From positions 248,001-312,000 of the forward strand of contig CANLKV010000002.1 of NCBI GenBank assembly GCA_947491755.1: a DNA stretch of 64,000 bases. Reading direction: 5' to 3'. Within the stretch, counting starts at the first letter, position 1, and each line of letters starts with the position of its first letter. The stretch is from an uncultured Nonlabens sp. (GTDB lineage: Bacteria > Bacteroidota > Bacteroidia > Flavobacteriales > Flavobacteriaceae). The position numbers and the translations under genes are program-made. The notes under the pieces were generated by a model. It saw only the letters and a list, made by a program, of their open reading frames with translations, did not search any database and was not told the origin of the DNA. This document shows positions 1 through 9,693 of the stretch, in pieces.

Positions 1-2
1 GT

Positions 3-242
3 GTCAAGGTGAAAGTGTTATTTGATGGATCACAAGACGCAATCGATGAAATTATTGTTTACGGAAGCTCTCCTAAAATGGGATTAGGTGTCGCAAGAAT
101 ACTAGGCGACGATATGAATATGGGAGCTATTATGGCCATGATGCAAGAAATGAATTCTAGTGATATAGACGTGAACGGCGTTATGGGCATGATGAAAAAT
201 ATGGGGCTGGATGTAGGGGCACCAGCTGCTGCATCAGAGTAA
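3..242 (+). CDS. C-terminal fragment of a small protein, possibly DUF4252-like
   Basis: The reading frame is open from the window edge, so the 5' end is missing; the GTG at 9 is in frame but need not be the start. About 79 residues are visible. A segment resembling the end of DUF4252 proteins (IDEIIVYG...ILGDDMNMG) is followed by a methionine-rich tail with repeated MM/GMM motifs and a small acidic/alanine end. A rho-independent terminator follows directly. DUF4252 membership is a guess from overall pattern; function is unknown. Confidence 0.5.
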   Translation, partial: VKVKVLFDGSQDAIDEIIVYGSSPKMGLGVARILGDDMNMGAIMAMMQEMNSSDIDVNGVMGMMKNMGLDVGAPAAASE

Positions 243-265
243 GTCAACTACATATTGCAACATAG

Positions 266-296
266 AGCCTTCTATAGTTCAATGGAAGGCTTTTTT
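266..296 (+). terminator. Rho-independent terminator
   Basis: Inverted arms AGCCTTC / GAAGGCT with a 12-nt loop, followed by six T. It closes the transcript of the truncated first gene. Confidence 0.7.
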
Positions 297-329
297 ATGT
301 ATGAAAAATTTATTCTAGAGTGATAAACG

Positions 330-337
330 TATATTTG
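330..337 (+). promoter_or_regulatory. -7 element of the ychF promoter
   Basis: TATATTTG matches the Bacteroidota -7 consensus TAnnTTTG. It predicts a transcript starting near 341 and a leader of about 19 nt to the ATG at 360. The -33 TTG is not clear. Confidence 0.5.
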
Positions 338-359
338 CAGCCGCTTAAAAAGAGTGTTT

Positions 360-1454
360 ATGAAAGCAGGAATCGTAGGTTTACCTAACGTAGGCAAATC
401 CACCTTATTTAATTGTTTATCCAATGCCAAGGCGCAAAGTGCAAACTTTCCGTTTTGTACAATAGAGCCTAATGTGGGCGTGGTAAACGTGCCAGATCCA
501 CGGCTGGAAAAGCTAGAAGAGCTTGTTAATCCAGAACGAGTAGTGCCTGCAACTGTAGAAATAGTAGACATCGCAGGACTTGTGAAAGGAGCTAGTAAGG
601 GAGAGGGATTAGGAAATCAATTTTTAGGTAATATCAGAGAAACCGATGCCATAATACACGTATTGCGATGTTTTGAGAATGATAATATTGTACATGTAGA
701 TGGTAGCGTTGACCCTATACGCGATAAGGAAACCATCGATATTGAGTTGCAGCTTAAAGATTTAGAAACTGTTGACAAAAAGCTCGAGAAAGTTAAAAAA
801 GCAGCGCGCACAGGGAATAAAGACGCTATAAGAGAAGATGAGGTACTTACCACGGTAAAAACAGCACTGGAAGCAGGTAAATCAGTACGTACGGTGCAGG
901 TTGACGACACCGCCCGGGCAGAGTATATCAAACCATTGCAATTTATTACAGACAAACCAGTCCTATATCTATGTAATGTTAATGATGACGCTGCAGTTAC
1001 AGGTAATGAATATGTAGAGCAAGTACGCGAGCTAGTTAAGGATGAAAACGCAGAGGTACTAGTTCTAGCGGTGGGTACAGAGGCAGATATTACAGAGCTG
1101 GATAGTTATGAAGAGCGAAAGGAATTTCTTGCAGATCTAGGTCTAGAAGAGCCAGGAAGTGCAAAATTGATCCGTGCGGCTTACAAATTATTGAATCAAG
1201 AAACCTATTTTACCGCTGGTGTTAAAGAGTTGCGAGCATGGACCATCAATGCAGGAGCTACTGCACCGCAAGCAGCAGGTGTAATCCATACAGATTTTGA
1301 GAAAGGGTTTATCCGTGCAGAGGTTATTAAATATGATACATACGTAAGCTATGGATCTGAGCAAAAAGTAAAAGAAGCCGGTAAATTAAAAGTAGAAGGC
1401 AAGGAGTATATCGTCCAGGATGGCGATATCATGCATTTTCTATTTAACGTGTGA
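360..1454 (+). CDS. ychF: Redox-regulated ribosome-associated ATPase YchF (OLA1 family)
   Basis: Cytosolic P-loop NTPase of the Obg family that binds ATP rather than GTP and associates with ribosomes (family knowledge). Seen here: P-loop GLPNVGKS at residues 7-14, switch motif DIAG at about 70-73, NVND near 204, and a C-terminal TGS-type domain ending in the usual MHFLFNV. The 364-residue length is typical. I place the start at the ATG at 360 rather than the in-frame GTG at 354, because [14 protein letters not shown] matches the family N-terminus. Monocistronic, with its own -7 element. Confidence 0.96.
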   Translation: MKAGIVGLPNVGKSTLFNCLSNAKAQSANFPFCTIEPNVGVVNVPDPRLEKLEELVNPERVVPATVEIVDIAGLVKGASKGEGLGNQFLGNIRETDAIIHVLRCFENDNIVHVDGSVDPIRDKETIDIELQLKDLETVDKKLEKVKKAARTGNKDAIREDEVLTTVKTALEAGKSVRTVQVDDTARAEYIKPLQFITDKPVLYLCNVNDDAAVTGNEYVEQVRELVKDENAEVLVLAVGTEADITELDSYEERKEFLADLGLEEPGSAKLIRAAYKLLNQETYFTAGVKELRAWTINAGATAPQAAGVIHTDFEKGFIRAEVIKYDTYVSYGSEQKVKEAGKLKVEGKEYIVQDGDIMHFLFNV

Positions 1455-1496
1455 TCCTATAGCGATTTCATAAGTAGATTTTACGCTCTAGGTTTT

Positions 1497-1504
1497 TATA
1501 TTTG
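1497..1504 (+). promoter_or_regulatory. -7 element upstream of the tRNA-Pro gene
   Basis: TATATTTG, an exact match to TAnnTTTG, lies 191 nt before the tRNA. If used, the primary transcript would carry a long leader. No convincing ORF lies between it and the tRNA. Confidence 0.35.
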
Positions 1505-1695
1505 CCCGCTCAAAGGTTATTGATTTCTTGTTAAAATGACTTTGTTTTTCATTACACTGATAGGAATAGAGAAGATTTAAGGTCACTGTAGCAAGATGTA
1601 TGGCTATGAAAGACTTAAATAAATCGCCAGGATCAGGTAAGTAGGAGTCAAAAAGTTAAGAGAATAACCTTGAGGCAGTAGAAAAAATAAATTAT

Positions 1696-1769
1696 CGGGA
1701 TGTGGTGCAGTCTGGTAGCATGCACGGCTGGGGGCCGTGTGGTCGCAGGTTCAAATCCTGTCATCCCGA
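1696..1769 (+). tRNA. tRNA-Pro (anticodon GGG)
   Basis: Complete 74-nt cloverleaf: acceptor CGGGATG/CATCCCG, D-stem GTGC/GCAT, anticodon stem CACGG/CCGTG with loop CTGGGGG (anticodon GGG), variable region TGGTC, T-stem GCAGG/CCTGT with loop TTCAAAT, discriminator A. The 3' CCA is not encoded. It stands alone. Confidence 0.96.
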
Positions 1770-1778
1770 CTAAAAAAA

Positions 1779-1803
1779 ATGCCCAGCCAGAATGGCTGGG
1801 CAT
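1779..1803. terminator. Bidirectional terminator between tRNA-Pro and the cysteine-rich gene
   Basis: Perfect 11-bp stem (ATGCCCAGCCA / TGGCTGGGCAT) with a 3-nt loop. On the minus strand it is followed by eight T, making a canonical terminator for the 1940-2188 gene. On the plus strand the T tract is weak. Confidence 0.75.
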
Positions 1804-1939
1804 TTCTATATAAAGGTTTTTAAGTAGTCTAACTTAGTGCTCATTTGAATATCAAAAAAGGTTAATTCAATAATACCAATTGAATTACAGCTTGACCACC
1901 AAGAAAATCCCTCAAAGGGAAAGAATGCTGTTTACTTTT

Positions 1940-2188
1940 TTAAGCCTGTGCGTTTTGTGGTGCCCAGTGTGAACATAACATACCTGGAGCTGCCTTTTGT
2001 GGGTTAGCACAAGTAGGACCTTCATAACGCGCACAAGTCAAACAATTAGGATCATTTTTTAAGGCGGCTTTCATTTCAAAGCTATCACAAGTGTAGCTGG
2101 TTGATACCTTCACACCATGTACTTTACATTGCTCATTCTCCATGAGGTTTTCGCAATTAACACAACTATTTCCTATACGTATTGACAT
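1940..2188 (-). CDS. Cysteine-rich small protein with an internal duplication
   Basis: 82 residues, no signal peptide. Eight cysteines at 9, 12, 21, 34 and 49, 52, 60, 72 form two copies of one pattern: CxxC-x8-C-x12-C and CxxC-x7-C-x11-C. Each copy ends in C followed by a small residue and an aromatic (CDSF, CSHW). This looks like two tandem four-cysteine modules that bind zinc or iron, similar in layout to zinc ribbons or rubredoxin. I do not recognise a named family, and the metal binding is inference. Monocistronic, with a strong terminator downstream. Confidence 0.75.
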   Translation of the reverse strand: MSIRIGNSCVNCENLMENEQCKVHGVKVSTSYTCDSFEMKAALKNDPNCLTCARYEGPTCANPQKAAPGMLCSHWAPQNAQA

Positions 2189-2334
2189 AATGATTTGTTT
2201 TCATTAAAGATACACAACAAAAACACTTAAAAAACATAATTATCTGTTAATCAAGTATTTATAATTAGACTAACTAAAAATAATAGTAATCTTTTATATA
2301 AGGCCGTCAGTTTAATACAGATGAGTATCTCAGC

Positions 2335-2553
2335 TTATTTCACAAAAGTATCTAGATAAAGCTGTTCTACTTTCTCGCGCGCCCATGGCGTCCTTCTCAA
2401 AAATTTTAAACTGGATTTTACAGATGGGTTGGTGTTAAAAGCATTGATTTTTACGAGGCCTCCTAGCTCGTACCACCCATAGTGCTCTACCAGACGCTCG
2501 ATAATTGTAGCAAGTTTTATTCCGTGTAATGGATTGTTAGGTTGCGATTCCAT
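2335..2553 (-). CDS. VF530 family (DUF2132) small protein
   Basis: 72 residues matching the VF530/DUF2132 family almost end to end: [20 protein letters not shown], then GWYELG, then [17 protein letters not shown]. Members are small helical proteins suggested to bind DNA; their role is unknown. The start ATG overlaps the TGA stop of the upstream phosphatase gene (TGATG), so the two are probably translationally coupled. Confidence 0.88.
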   Translation of the reverse strand: MESQPNNPLHGIKLATIIERLVEHYGWYELGGLVKINAFNTNPSVKSSLKFLRRTPWAREKVEQLYLDTFVK

Positions 2554-3080
2554 CAGTCGGTAATAAGATCCATCGTCTCTTTTGAGGCACTGGTATTTCC
2601 TTTCTCATCGATGCGCACGATAAAATAAGAATTATAGTCAGCCTCGTCCAGTTTTTGATAAACTTGATCTTTTTGCAGGTCATTAGCATAGGTGTTTATA
2701 GTATTGCTATGACCGTAGAGCGCCACAGTTTTTCCCCTGTATTTTTCAAGAAGATTTTTACCGTTTGTGTTTGTTACATCATAGATTTCAATCTCTAGTT
2801 TTTTAGATTGTGCGAGTGGTGCGGCAGTGTTACGAGTGCGCTGCGTGTCTGACGATAAAACATGATCCACATCTTTTAGGAAAAAATAATTTACCCAGCT
2901 GCGAGCTCGCTGTTTGCCCTCTACTGTTAGTTCTGGGTCCTTGCCTTGATCCAGTCGTTTTTCTGCATGCCTGATGAAATAAAATGTAGTAATGTTGTCT
3001 GTGTTCTTTTCGTCATCTTGTCCTGTAGAATTATTACAAGCTACTATGGTAAGTAGGAAAACTATAAGTAGATTTTTCAT
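2553..3080 (-). CDS. Histidine phosphatase (phosphoglycerate mutase/SixA-like) lipoprotein
   Basis: The N-terminus [15 protein letters not shown] is a lipoprotein signal with acylated Cys near 15, so the enzyme should sit in the cell envelope. The catalytic RHAEK motif lies near residue 37, the second arginine in [11 protein letters not shown], and the second catalytic His in GHSN near 122. This is the minimal histidine phosphatase core of about 175 residues, as in SixA-like proteins. The substrate cannot be told. First gene of a two-gene unit with the VF530 protein. Confidence 0.88.
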   Translation of the reverse strand: MKNLLIVFLLTIVACNNSTGQDDEKNTDNITTFYFIRHAEKRLDQGKDPELTVEGKQRARSWVNYFFLKDVDHVLSSDTQRTRNTAAPLAQSKKLEIEIYDVTNTNGKNLLEKYRGKTVALYGHSNTINTYANDLQKDQVYQKLDEADYNSYFIVRIDEKGNTSASKETMDLITD

Positions 3081-3177
3081 ATGCTCTTTCTGTAGGTGTA
3101 AAAATAGGTAAACTTGTAAAGTTGCCCATGAGAATGGGCTTTATCCACAATTATAATTGATAACTGTTGATTAATTT

Positions 3178-3193
3178 CGCTTTCGCGAAAGCG
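3178..3193. repeat. Palindrome CGCTTTCGCGAAAGCG, intact, intergenic
   Basis: Perfect 16-bp palindrome between the phosphatase and parE, about 50 bp before the parE start. One of the copies dispersed through the window. Confidence 0.95.
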
Positions 3194-3243
3194 AACTAAT
3201 CCCAACCTTTATTATATTTCCGGTTAGGTCACAAGGAAGCAGC

Positions 3244-5100
3244 ATGAGCGAGGAAGTTAAATATACTGAGGATAATATACGGTCGCTAGACTGGAAGGAG
3301 CATATAAGAATGCGCCCTGGAATGTATATAGGAAAACTGGGCGATGGATCCAGTGCCGATGACGGTATTTATATCTTGTTAAAAGAGGTGATCGATAACT
3401 CGATCGATGAATTTGTAATGGGGACGGGCAAATCTATTGAGGTCTCTATACAAGGCGAAAGAGTCATTGTGCGTGATTACGGCCGTGGAATCCCCCTAGG
3501 AAAGGTGGTTGATGTAGTATCAAAAATGAATACTGGTGGTAAATACGACAGTAAGGCCTTTAAAAAATCAGTAGGGTTGAATGGAGTAGGTACTAAGGCG
3601 GTTAATGCGCTTTCAACCTATTTTAGAGTAGAATCTACTCGTGATGGTAAGAGCGCCAGTGCTGAGTTTGAGCGAGGTGAACTTACTAATCAAGAGCGAC
3701 TTGACGAAACAAGTAGACGTAAAGGGACAAAAATTACTTTTATACCAGATGATGAGATTTTCAAAAATTTCAAATTTCGTCCAGAGTATGTGGCCCGTAT
3801 GCTCAAATATTACGTTTATCTTAACCCTGGACTCTCAATTATCTATAATGGAGAGAAATTCTTCTCAGAAAATGGTCTAAAAGATTTACTGGGAGAGACC
3901 ATTAACGAGTCAGATCGTTTGTATCCTATCATTCACCTGCGTAGTGAAGATATAGAAGTAGCGATAACCCATAGTAAAACTCAATATTCTGAAGAGTATC
4001 ACTCTTTTGCAAATGGTCAAAATACCACACAAGGTGGGACACACCAGGCTGCTTTTAGAGAGGCAATAGTAAAAACGATACGCGAGTTTTATGGTAAAAA
4101 TTATGAGGCTAGCGATATACGCAAGAGTATCGTAAGTGCCATCGCTATCAAAGTGATGGAACCGGTATTTGAATCGCAAACTAAGACTAAACTAGGCTCT
4201 ACAGACATGGGTGGTGATCTGCCCACGGTACGCACCTTTATCAATGATTTTATTGGTACCCAGTTAGACAATTATCTGCATAAAAATCCAGAAACCGCAG
4301 ATGCTCTGCAACGCAAGATAATCCAAGCAGAACGGGAGCGCAAAGAGCTTTCTGGTATAAGAAAACTTGCAAAAGATCGCGCTAAAAAGGCCAACTTGCA
4401 CAACAAGAAGTTGCGTGATTGCAGGGTGCACTTAAATGATACAAAAAAGGATGCTTATCTAGATAGTACCTTGTTTATTACAGAAGGTGATAGTGCAAGT
4501 GGATCCATTACTAAGTCCCGCAATGTAAATACTCAAGCGGTGTTCTCACTGCGCGGTAAACCTTTGAATTCTTATAACATGAGCAAAAAAATTGTTTATG
4601 AGAATGAGGAGTTTAACTTGTTGCAGGCAGCCTTAAATATCGAGGATAGCATGGAAGATTTGCGATACAATAAAATTGTGATCGCTACCGATGCTGATGT
4701 GGATGGGATGCATATACGACTGTTGCTGATTACCTTTTTTCTACAGTTTTTCCCAGAGTTGATCAAAAAGGGACATTTGTATATTTTGCAAACGCCATTA
4801 TTTCGCGTGCGAAATAAAAAAGAGACACGTTATTGTTACACCCCAGAGGAACGCGCAGAAGCGCTTGAAGCACTAGGTAAAAACCCTGAAATCACCAGAT
4901 TTAAGGGGCTAGGGGAAATAAGTCCTGATGAATTTGTTCATTTTATAGGAGAGGATATACGTCTGGATCCCATTATGCTGGACGATAATATGAGTATAGA
5001 GGAACTCTTAAATTTTTATATGGGTAAAAATACTCCAGACCGTCAGGAATTTATCATAGATAATTTAAAGGTAGAACTGGACGTGGTAGAGGAGCAATGA
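3244..5100 (+). CDS. parE: DNA topoisomerase IV subunit B
   Basis: Type IIA topoisomerase ATPase subunit, which decatenates and relaxes DNA together with ParC. Seen here: GHKL ATPase motifs DNSIDE, DYGRGIP and [14 protein letters not shown]; a transducer region with [14 protein letters not shown] motifs EGDSASG near residue 414 and DADVDG near 482; and RGKPLN. At 618 residues it lacks the insert of long GyrB proteins. Assignment as ParE rather than GyrB rests on length and the downstream parC. Its stop overlaps the next small gene (ATGA), so the genes form an operon running to parC. Confidence 0.93.
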   Translation: MSEEVKYTEDNIRSLDWKEHIRMRPGMYIGKLGDGSSADDGIYILLKEVIDNSIDEFVMGTGKSIEVSIQGERVIVRDYGRGIPLGKVVDVVSKMNTGGKYDSKAFKKSVGLNGVGTKAVNALSTYFRVESTRDGKSASAEFERGELTNQERLDETSRRKGTKITFIPDDEIFKNFKFRPEYVARMLKYYVYLNPGLSIIYNGEKFFSENGLKDLLGETINESDRLYPIIHLRSEDIEVAITHSKTQYSEEYHSFANGQNTTQGGTHQAAFREAIVKTIREFYGKNYEASDIRKSIVSAIAIKVMEPVFESQTKTKLGSTDMGGDLPTVRTFINDFIGTQLDNYLHKNPETADALQRKIIQAERERKELSGIRKLAKDRAKKANLHNKKLRDCRVHLNDTKKDAYLDSTLFITEGDSASGSITKSRNVNTQAVFSLRGKPLNSYNMSKKIVYENEEFNLLQAALNIEDSMEDLRYNKIVIATDADVDGMHIRLLLITFFLQFFPELIKKGHLYILQTPLFRVRNKKETRYCYTPEERAEALEALGKNPEITRFKGLGEISPDEFVHFIGEDIRLDPIMLDDNMSIEELLNFYMGKNTPDRQEFIIDNLKVELDVVEEQ

Positions 5101-5330
5101 TGGCAGTAATTAGGTACAAACACGTGATCATTCCTGCGGTTGTAGCGATTCTACTTTGTGTTTTAGGAGCAGTTTTTAAAATATTACACTGGGCGCTACC
5201 GTATGGAAGCAACCATTATTTTGGTGGCGAGCAGTTGATGGTTTTAGGCAGTATTTTTTGGTTTATAGCAGGCGTGTTGTTAATTGTAAAGGCAGCAAAA
5301 GCAGGCGGTGGTGATGTATTGAATAGATAG
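5097..5330 (+). CDS. Small two-helix membrane protein with a GldL-like N-terminus
   Basis: 77 residues, two predicted membrane helices (about 9-31 and 49-67). The segment GAVFKILHW resembles the start of GldL, the inner-membrane subunit of the gliding/type IX secretion motor, but the long cytoplasmic part of GldL is absent. Start at 5097 overlaps the parE stop (ATGA); an ATG at 5100 is equally possible. Its place inside the topoisomerase IV operon suggests co-expression only, not function. Confidence 0.75.
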   Translation: MMAVIRYKHVIIPAVVAILLCVLGAVFKILHWALPYGSNHYFGGEQLMVLGSIFWFIAGVLLIVKAAKAGGGDVLNR

Positions 5331-5343
5331 ATAATTTGGGTAT

Positions 5344-5359
5344 CGCTTTCGCGAAAGCG
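5344..5359. repeat. Palindrome CGCTTTCGCGAAAGCG, intact, intergenic
   Basis: Perfect 16-bp copy between the two small membrane-protein genes of the parE-parC operon. Confidence 0.95.
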
Positions 5360-5467
5360 GAACTGCAATAGAATTACTTACAGTTATTAACTCCATAAAT
5401 TGTAATGAGCCAGTCGCACGTGTTGCCTTGAAGATTTTAAAATAAAGAACGTAAGAGAAAACTAGTA

Positions 5468-5896
5468 GTGAGGTATTACAAAACGGAAAATGGTTTATTG
5501 AAAATGACGGACTCCAGTGCGTTAATACTGGCCATGCCTTACATAGCGACTGGATTGACTGCAATAAGTATGGGGTTGCAAATTATAAACCACTGGCCAC
5601 TAGAAACCTTTATGGATACTATTTTTTTAATCCTTTTTGTAGTTAGTATAGGTGTGCTAGTTTGGGCCGGGCTTAAAAAAACTTTTAGAGCACAATTGCC
5701 AGTATGTGAGATTGTACAAGTGAAGCAAAGCAGTTGGAACAAGGAGGTTTTTTATTTATTGTTGTCAGATGGCAAGCATCGCAATTTGAGTCAAATAACA
5801 AATACCGACAGCGCTACACAGTTACTAGTATTGTTGAGAGAAGTGGAGCCAGCAATTACTTCAAATTTTAAAGAGCATGGAGTGTCAACCCGATAG
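5468..5896 (+). CDS. Hypothetical membrane protein between parE and parC
   Basis: 142 residues starting at GTG, or 130 if the ATG at 5504 is used. Two hydrophobic segments (about 20-41 and 48-67) precede a roughly 70-residue soluble tail that could be a small beta-rich domain. No known motif recognised. The gene ends 12 bp before parC and is likely cotranscribed with the topoisomerase IV genes. Confidence 0.65.
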   Translation: MRYYKTENGLLKMTDSSALILAMPYIATGLTAISMGLQIINHWPLETFMDTIFLILFVVSIGVLVWAGLKKTFRAQLPVCEIVQVKQSSWNKEVFYLLLSDGKHRNLSQITNTDSATQLLVLLREVEPAITSNFKEHGVSTR

Positions 5897-5908
5897 ATTT
5901 TATAGCAG

Positions 5909-8575
5909 ATGAACGAAGAGAACGAAGAACTAGAAAATATCAATGAAGAGTTTGATGCACCGGCAACCGAAACGATCACTAGGGTTACTGGCATGTACAA
6001 AGAGTGGTTTCTGGATTATGCAAGTTATGTAATTCTAGAACGTGCCGTTCCTGCTATTGAAGACGGCTTTAAGCCTGTACAGCGTCGCATCATGCAATCT
6101 ATGAAAGATCTGGACGATGGTCGTTACAATAAGGTGGCAAACATTGTAGGTCATACCATGCAGTATCATCCCCATGGTGATGCATCTATTGGTGATGCGA
6201 TGGTACAAATAGGGCAGAAGGACTTGCTTATTGATATGCAGGGTAACTGGGGAAATATTCTCACCGGTGATCCTGCTGCAGCGTCCCGTTATATTGAGGC
6301 GCGACTGTCTAAATTTGCTCTGGAAGTACTTTTCAACCCTAAAATTACAGAGTGGCAAGCCAGTTATGACGGCCGTCGCAAGGAACCTATCAACCTGCCA
6401 GTAAAATTTCCATTGTTGCTCACGCAAGGTGCAGAGGGGATAGCGGTAGGTTTAAGTACAAAGATATTGCCACACAACTTTAACGAGATCATTGACGCCA
6501 GTATCAAGCATTTACAGGGCAAGCGTTTTAAACTCTATCCTGATTTTCCTACTGGTGGAGAAGCTGATATATCTGGGTACAATGATGGTATGCGCGGCGG
6601 TAAGGTGCGTGTACGTGCAAAGATGCATTCACCTGACAAGAATACTATAGTCATAACAGAAATACCTTATAGTACCACCACAAGCTCACTGATTGACTCG
6701 ATCTTAAAAGCTAATGATAAAGGTAAAATTAAGATTAAGAAAATCGAGGATAATACCGCTGCAAATGTTGAAATACAAATCCATTTGCCACCTGGATTAT
6801 CACCAGACAAAACTATGGATGCACTGTATGCGTTTACAAATTGTGAGGTAAGCGTATCGCCACTGGGCTGTGTGATCGAAGATAATAAACCACTATTCGT
6901 TGGAGTGACTGAAATGCTGCGCCGCAGCACAGATCATACGGTAGAATTGATACGTCAGGAGTTACAAATCTTGCTGGACGAGGTAGAAGAACAATGGCAT
7001 TTTGCCTCGCTAGAGCGCATTTTTATAGAAAATAGGATCTATCGTGATATAGAAGAGCAGGAAACCTGGGATGGTGTGATCAATGCCATCGATAAAGGAC
7101 TGCAACCTCATATAAAACATTTAAAAAGAGCCATTACGGTAGATGATATAGTGCGACTTACTGAAATACGTATCAAGCGTATTTCTAAGTTTGATATAGA
7201 CAAAGCGCAACAAAAAATCGACGCACTAGAAGACCGTATTGCAGAGCTTAAAAGTAACCTCGCAAACCTAGTTGAGTACACCATCGCATATTTTTCAAAA
7301 TTAAAAAAGGACTATGGACAGGGTCGAGAGCGTAAAACAGAACTGAAAGCGTTTGACGATATTGTAGCATCCAAGGTTGTTATACGCAACACAAAATTGT
7401 ACGTGAATCGAGAGGAAGGTTTTGTAGGTACCAGTTTAAAACGCGATGAATATGTTTGTGATTGTTCTGATATCGACGATATTATTGTGTTTACTAAAAC
7501 GGGAACCATGATGGTTTCAAAAGTTGATGCAAAGACATTTGTTGGTAAAGGAATTTTACATGTTGCGGTATTTAAAAAGAAAGACAAACGTACCATCTAT
7601 AATTTAATTTATAGAGACGGTAAAACCGGACCTAGTTATGTTAAACGATTTGCAGTCACTAGCGTTACCAGAGATCGAGAATACAATATAGGATACGGTA
7701 CTGCAGGAACTAGCGTTCACTATTTCAGTGCTAATCCTAATGGTGAGGCAGAGATTGTGTCTATTAACTTGCGACAGCAAGGAAGTATCAAAAAAATTAA
7801 GTGGGATCTCGATTTTTCTGACATCTTGATTAAAGGAAGATCTAGTAAGGGTAATCTAGTTACTAAATACAACATAAAAAAAGTAGAACTTAAAGAGGAG
7901 GGTGTGAGCACGCTCAAACCACGGAAAATATGGTTTGATGATACCGTGCAGCGCCTTAATGTTGATGGACGCGGTGAGCTTTTAGGAGAATTTAAAGGAG
8001 AGGACCGCTTGCTGGTTATCAATCAGAAAGGACTTGTAAAAACCATAGTTCCAGAGGTGACAACCCGTTTTGATGACGATATGATTGTTCTAGAAAAATG
8101 GCAACCCTCAAAACCTATTAGCGCTATTTATTACAATGGTGAAAAGCAATTATTTTATGTTAAACGGTTTTTAATTGAAAATGCAGATAAAGAAGAAGCG
8201 TTTATTTCAGATCATGAAGACAGTTATTTAGAAATTGTTTCAACCGCATATCGACCAGTGGCAGAAGTAGTTTACAATAAGCCGCGAGGGAAAGAGCAAC
8301 CACCTAATGACGAGATTGAGCTAGAAGAATTTATCAGTATTAAAGGAATTGGTGCACAAGGAAATATGCTGACTAAAGAAAAAGTCAAGCAAATCAATTT
8401 ATTAGAGCCTCTCCCTTATGAAGAGCCAGAAGTGGATGACATTGAAGTAGTTGAAGAAAATGAAGCCTCAGCTACTGTGGATCAAGAAGACACAAAAGAA
8501 CAAAAACCTGGCGTGACAGATGTAGGTAGCAATGATGTGACGATTGATGAAAAAGGGCAAGGCAGTTTATTTTAA
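5909..8575 (+). CDS. parC: DNA topoisomerase IV subunit A
   Basis: Breakage-reunion subunit of topoisomerase IV. The winged-helix domain shows DGFKPVQRRI at 52-61 and the catalytic tyrosine Y128 in AAASRYIEARLS, preceded by R127. A coiled-coil arm around residues 430-450 follows. The C-terminal half is a divergent DNA-wrapping region with no obvious GyrA box (QRRGGKG), which favours ParC over GyrA. The last 70 residues are acidic and low in complexity. 888 residues is normal for flavobacterial ParC. Confidence 0.93.
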   Translation: MNEENEELENINEEFDAPATETITRVTGMYKEWFLDYASYVILERAVPAIEDGFKPVQRRIMQSMKDLDDGRYNKVANIVGHTMQYHPHGDASIGDAMVQIGQKDLLIDMQGNWGNILTGDPAAASRYIEARLSKFALEVLFNPKITEWQASYDGRRKEPINLPVKFPLLLTQGAEGIAVGLSTKILPHNFNEIIDASIKHLQGKRFKLYPDFPTGGEADISGYNDGMRGGKVRVRAKMHSPDKNTIVITEIPYSTTTSSLIDSILKANDKGKIKIKKIEDNTAANVEIQIHLPPGLSPDKTMDALYAFTNCEVSVSPLGCVIEDNKPLFVGVTEMLRRSTDHTVELIRQELQILLDEVEEQWHFASLERIFIENRIYRDIEEQETWDGVINAIDKGLQPHIKHLKRAITVDDIVRLTEIRIKRISKFDIDKAQQKIDALEDRIAELKSNLANLVEYTIAYFSKLKKDYGQGRERKTELKAFDDIVASKVVIRNTKLYVNREEGFVGTSLKRDEYVCDCSDIDDIIVFTKTGTMMVSKVDAKTFVGKGILHVAVFKKKDKRTIYNLIYRDGKTGPSYVKRFAVTSVTRDREYNIGYGTAGTSVHYFSANPNGEAEIVSINLRQQGSIKKIKWDLDFSDILIKGRSSKGNLVTKYNIKKVELKEEGVSTLKPRKIWFDDTVQRLNVDGRGELLGEFKGEDRLLVINQKGLVKTIVPEVTTRFDDDMIVLEKWQPSKPISAIYYNGEKQLFYVKRFLIENADKEEAFISDHEDSYLEIVSTAYRPVAEVVYNKPRGKEQPPNDEIELEEFISIKGIGAQGNMLTKEKVKQINLLEPLPYEEPEVDDIEVVEENEASATVDQEDTKEQKPGVTDVGSNDVTIDEKGQGSLF

Positions 8576-8623
8576 AAGTATAGCACCTACACGTTGTAGA
8601 GATTTGATTCAAGTTACAGAGAT

Positions 8624-9052
8624 ATGTCGTTGATTAAAGAATTTAAAGAGTTTGCCGTCAAAGGCAACATGATTGACATGGCAGTGGGTATAATCATTGG
8701 TACTGCATTTAATAACGTAGTTCAAACCATTGTAAAAAAGATTTTTTTACCGCCGCTATCTATGTTGACGGATGGTGTCAATTTCAGTGAAAAAAAATGG
8801 ATTCTTAAAAGTATGATTAATGATGATCCAGCAACCGAGGTAGCGGTAGGCTATGGAGAGCTGATTGAGGTGTCGATCGATTTTTTAGTGATCGCATTTG
8901 TAGTATTTGTTGTTATTAAGTTAATGAACCGCTTGCGCAAAAACGCAGAAGACCCAAAAAACAAACAAACGGTCACTCCTAAGGACATTGAACTCCTTAA
9001 CGATCTAAAAGAGCTGATGCAAGAGCAGAATAATATTTTATCTAGGAAGTAA
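8624..9052 (+). CDS. mscL: Large-conductance mechanosensitive channel
   Basis: Inner-membrane channel that opens under hypo-osmotic shock. The N-terminal amphipathic helix MSLIKEFKEFAVKGN and first membrane helix (about 16-40, MAVGIIIGTAF) match MscL closely; a second helix lies at about 88-105. The charged C-terminal helix follows. 142 residues is the usual length. It lies 48 bp after parC and may be read through from it; the next strong terminator is at 9263-9290. Confidence 0.95.
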   Translation: MSLIKEFKEFAVKGNMIDMAVGIIIGTAFNNVVQTIVKKIFLPPLSMLTDGVNFSEKKWILKSMINDDPATEVAVGYGELIEVSIDFLVIAFVVFVVIKLMNRLRKNAEDPKNKQTVTPKDIELLNDLKELMQEQNNILSRK

Positions 9053-9112
9053 TCATAAATACTTGTAAAACAATGATTTTAATTCTTTACGTCTTAGATT
9101 TTTTATTATAAT

Positions 9113-9126
9113 GCTTTCGCGAAAGC
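9113..9126. repeat. Palindrome GCTTTCGCGAAAGC, 14-bp core, intergenic
   Basis: Copy downstream of mscL. The 5' outer base is T instead of C, so 14 of 16 bp are symmetric. Confidence 0.92.
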
Positions 9127-9262
9127 GAAAACCAACACATTCATTTAAACTATTTTGAATCTTTAATGTCATAAACGAGAAGACAACGCCATGGAGGTTT
9201 TTAGCCAAGCCTTCAGATGAATGATAAAGTTTTCATTTTAGATTTATTTGAATAGACCAATA

Positions 9263-9290
9263 AAAACGCCAGAGGAAACTCTGGCGTTTT
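9263..9290. terminator. Bidirectional terminator between mscL and a convergent lipoprotein gene
   Basis: 12-bp perfect stem (AAAACGCCAGAG / CTCTGGCGTTTT) with a GAAA tetraloop and A/T flanks on both sides. Confidence 0.85.
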
Positions 9291-9315
9291 GTTATAATAT
9301 GTGGGCGGTTATCAA

Positions 9316-9693
9316 TTAGTCCGTTTTTATGGCAGTACCATAATAAATTTGATCGCGGCCCGATTGCTTAAATTCAAAATAATAGGAGTCCCCTTCGGTA
9401 CGCAATATTTTAAACAGATAGGCCCTACTGTCTGCATTTGACTTTGGGTTAATCGGTATAACGCGCCACTCGCATTCATTTACCCATTCTACTCTTGCGG
9501 TGTCTATTTCATTTTCAAAGCGCTCAATTTGTAAGCTGTCTGTACGTTCAAAAGTTGTCTTGAGAAGTTTACCACCTGATTCCTGTTCCCATACAAACGT
9601 ACCTGTCTTAAAATCTGCGCAGCTACGTTCATTAATGTAATTAGAACAACTAGTCAGTAATAACAGTGTAAAAAATAGGAAAGAATACCGCAT
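9316..9693 (-). CDS. Hypothetical lipoprotein
   Basis: I choose the ATG at 9693, giving MRYSFLFFTLLLLTSC, a clear lipoprotein signal with Cys at 16; the frame is also open ten residues further upstream. The mature part of about 110 residues is probably beta-rich, with many E/R/Y/F residues and no recognised motif. Likely anchored in the outer or inner membrane. Monocistronic, and shares a terminator with mscL. Confidence 0.7.
   Translation of the reverse strand: MRYSFLFFTLLLLTSCSNYINERSCADFKTGTFVWEQESGGKLLKTTFERTDSLQIERFENEIDTARVEWVNECEWRVIPINPKSNADSRAYLFKILRTEGDSYYFEFKQSGRDQIYYGTAIKTD

Noticed and set aside
3178-3193. Palindrome as an ordinary transcription terminator
   Set aside because: No T run follows, many copies are inside genes, and true terminators in this window have other sequences with A/T flanks.
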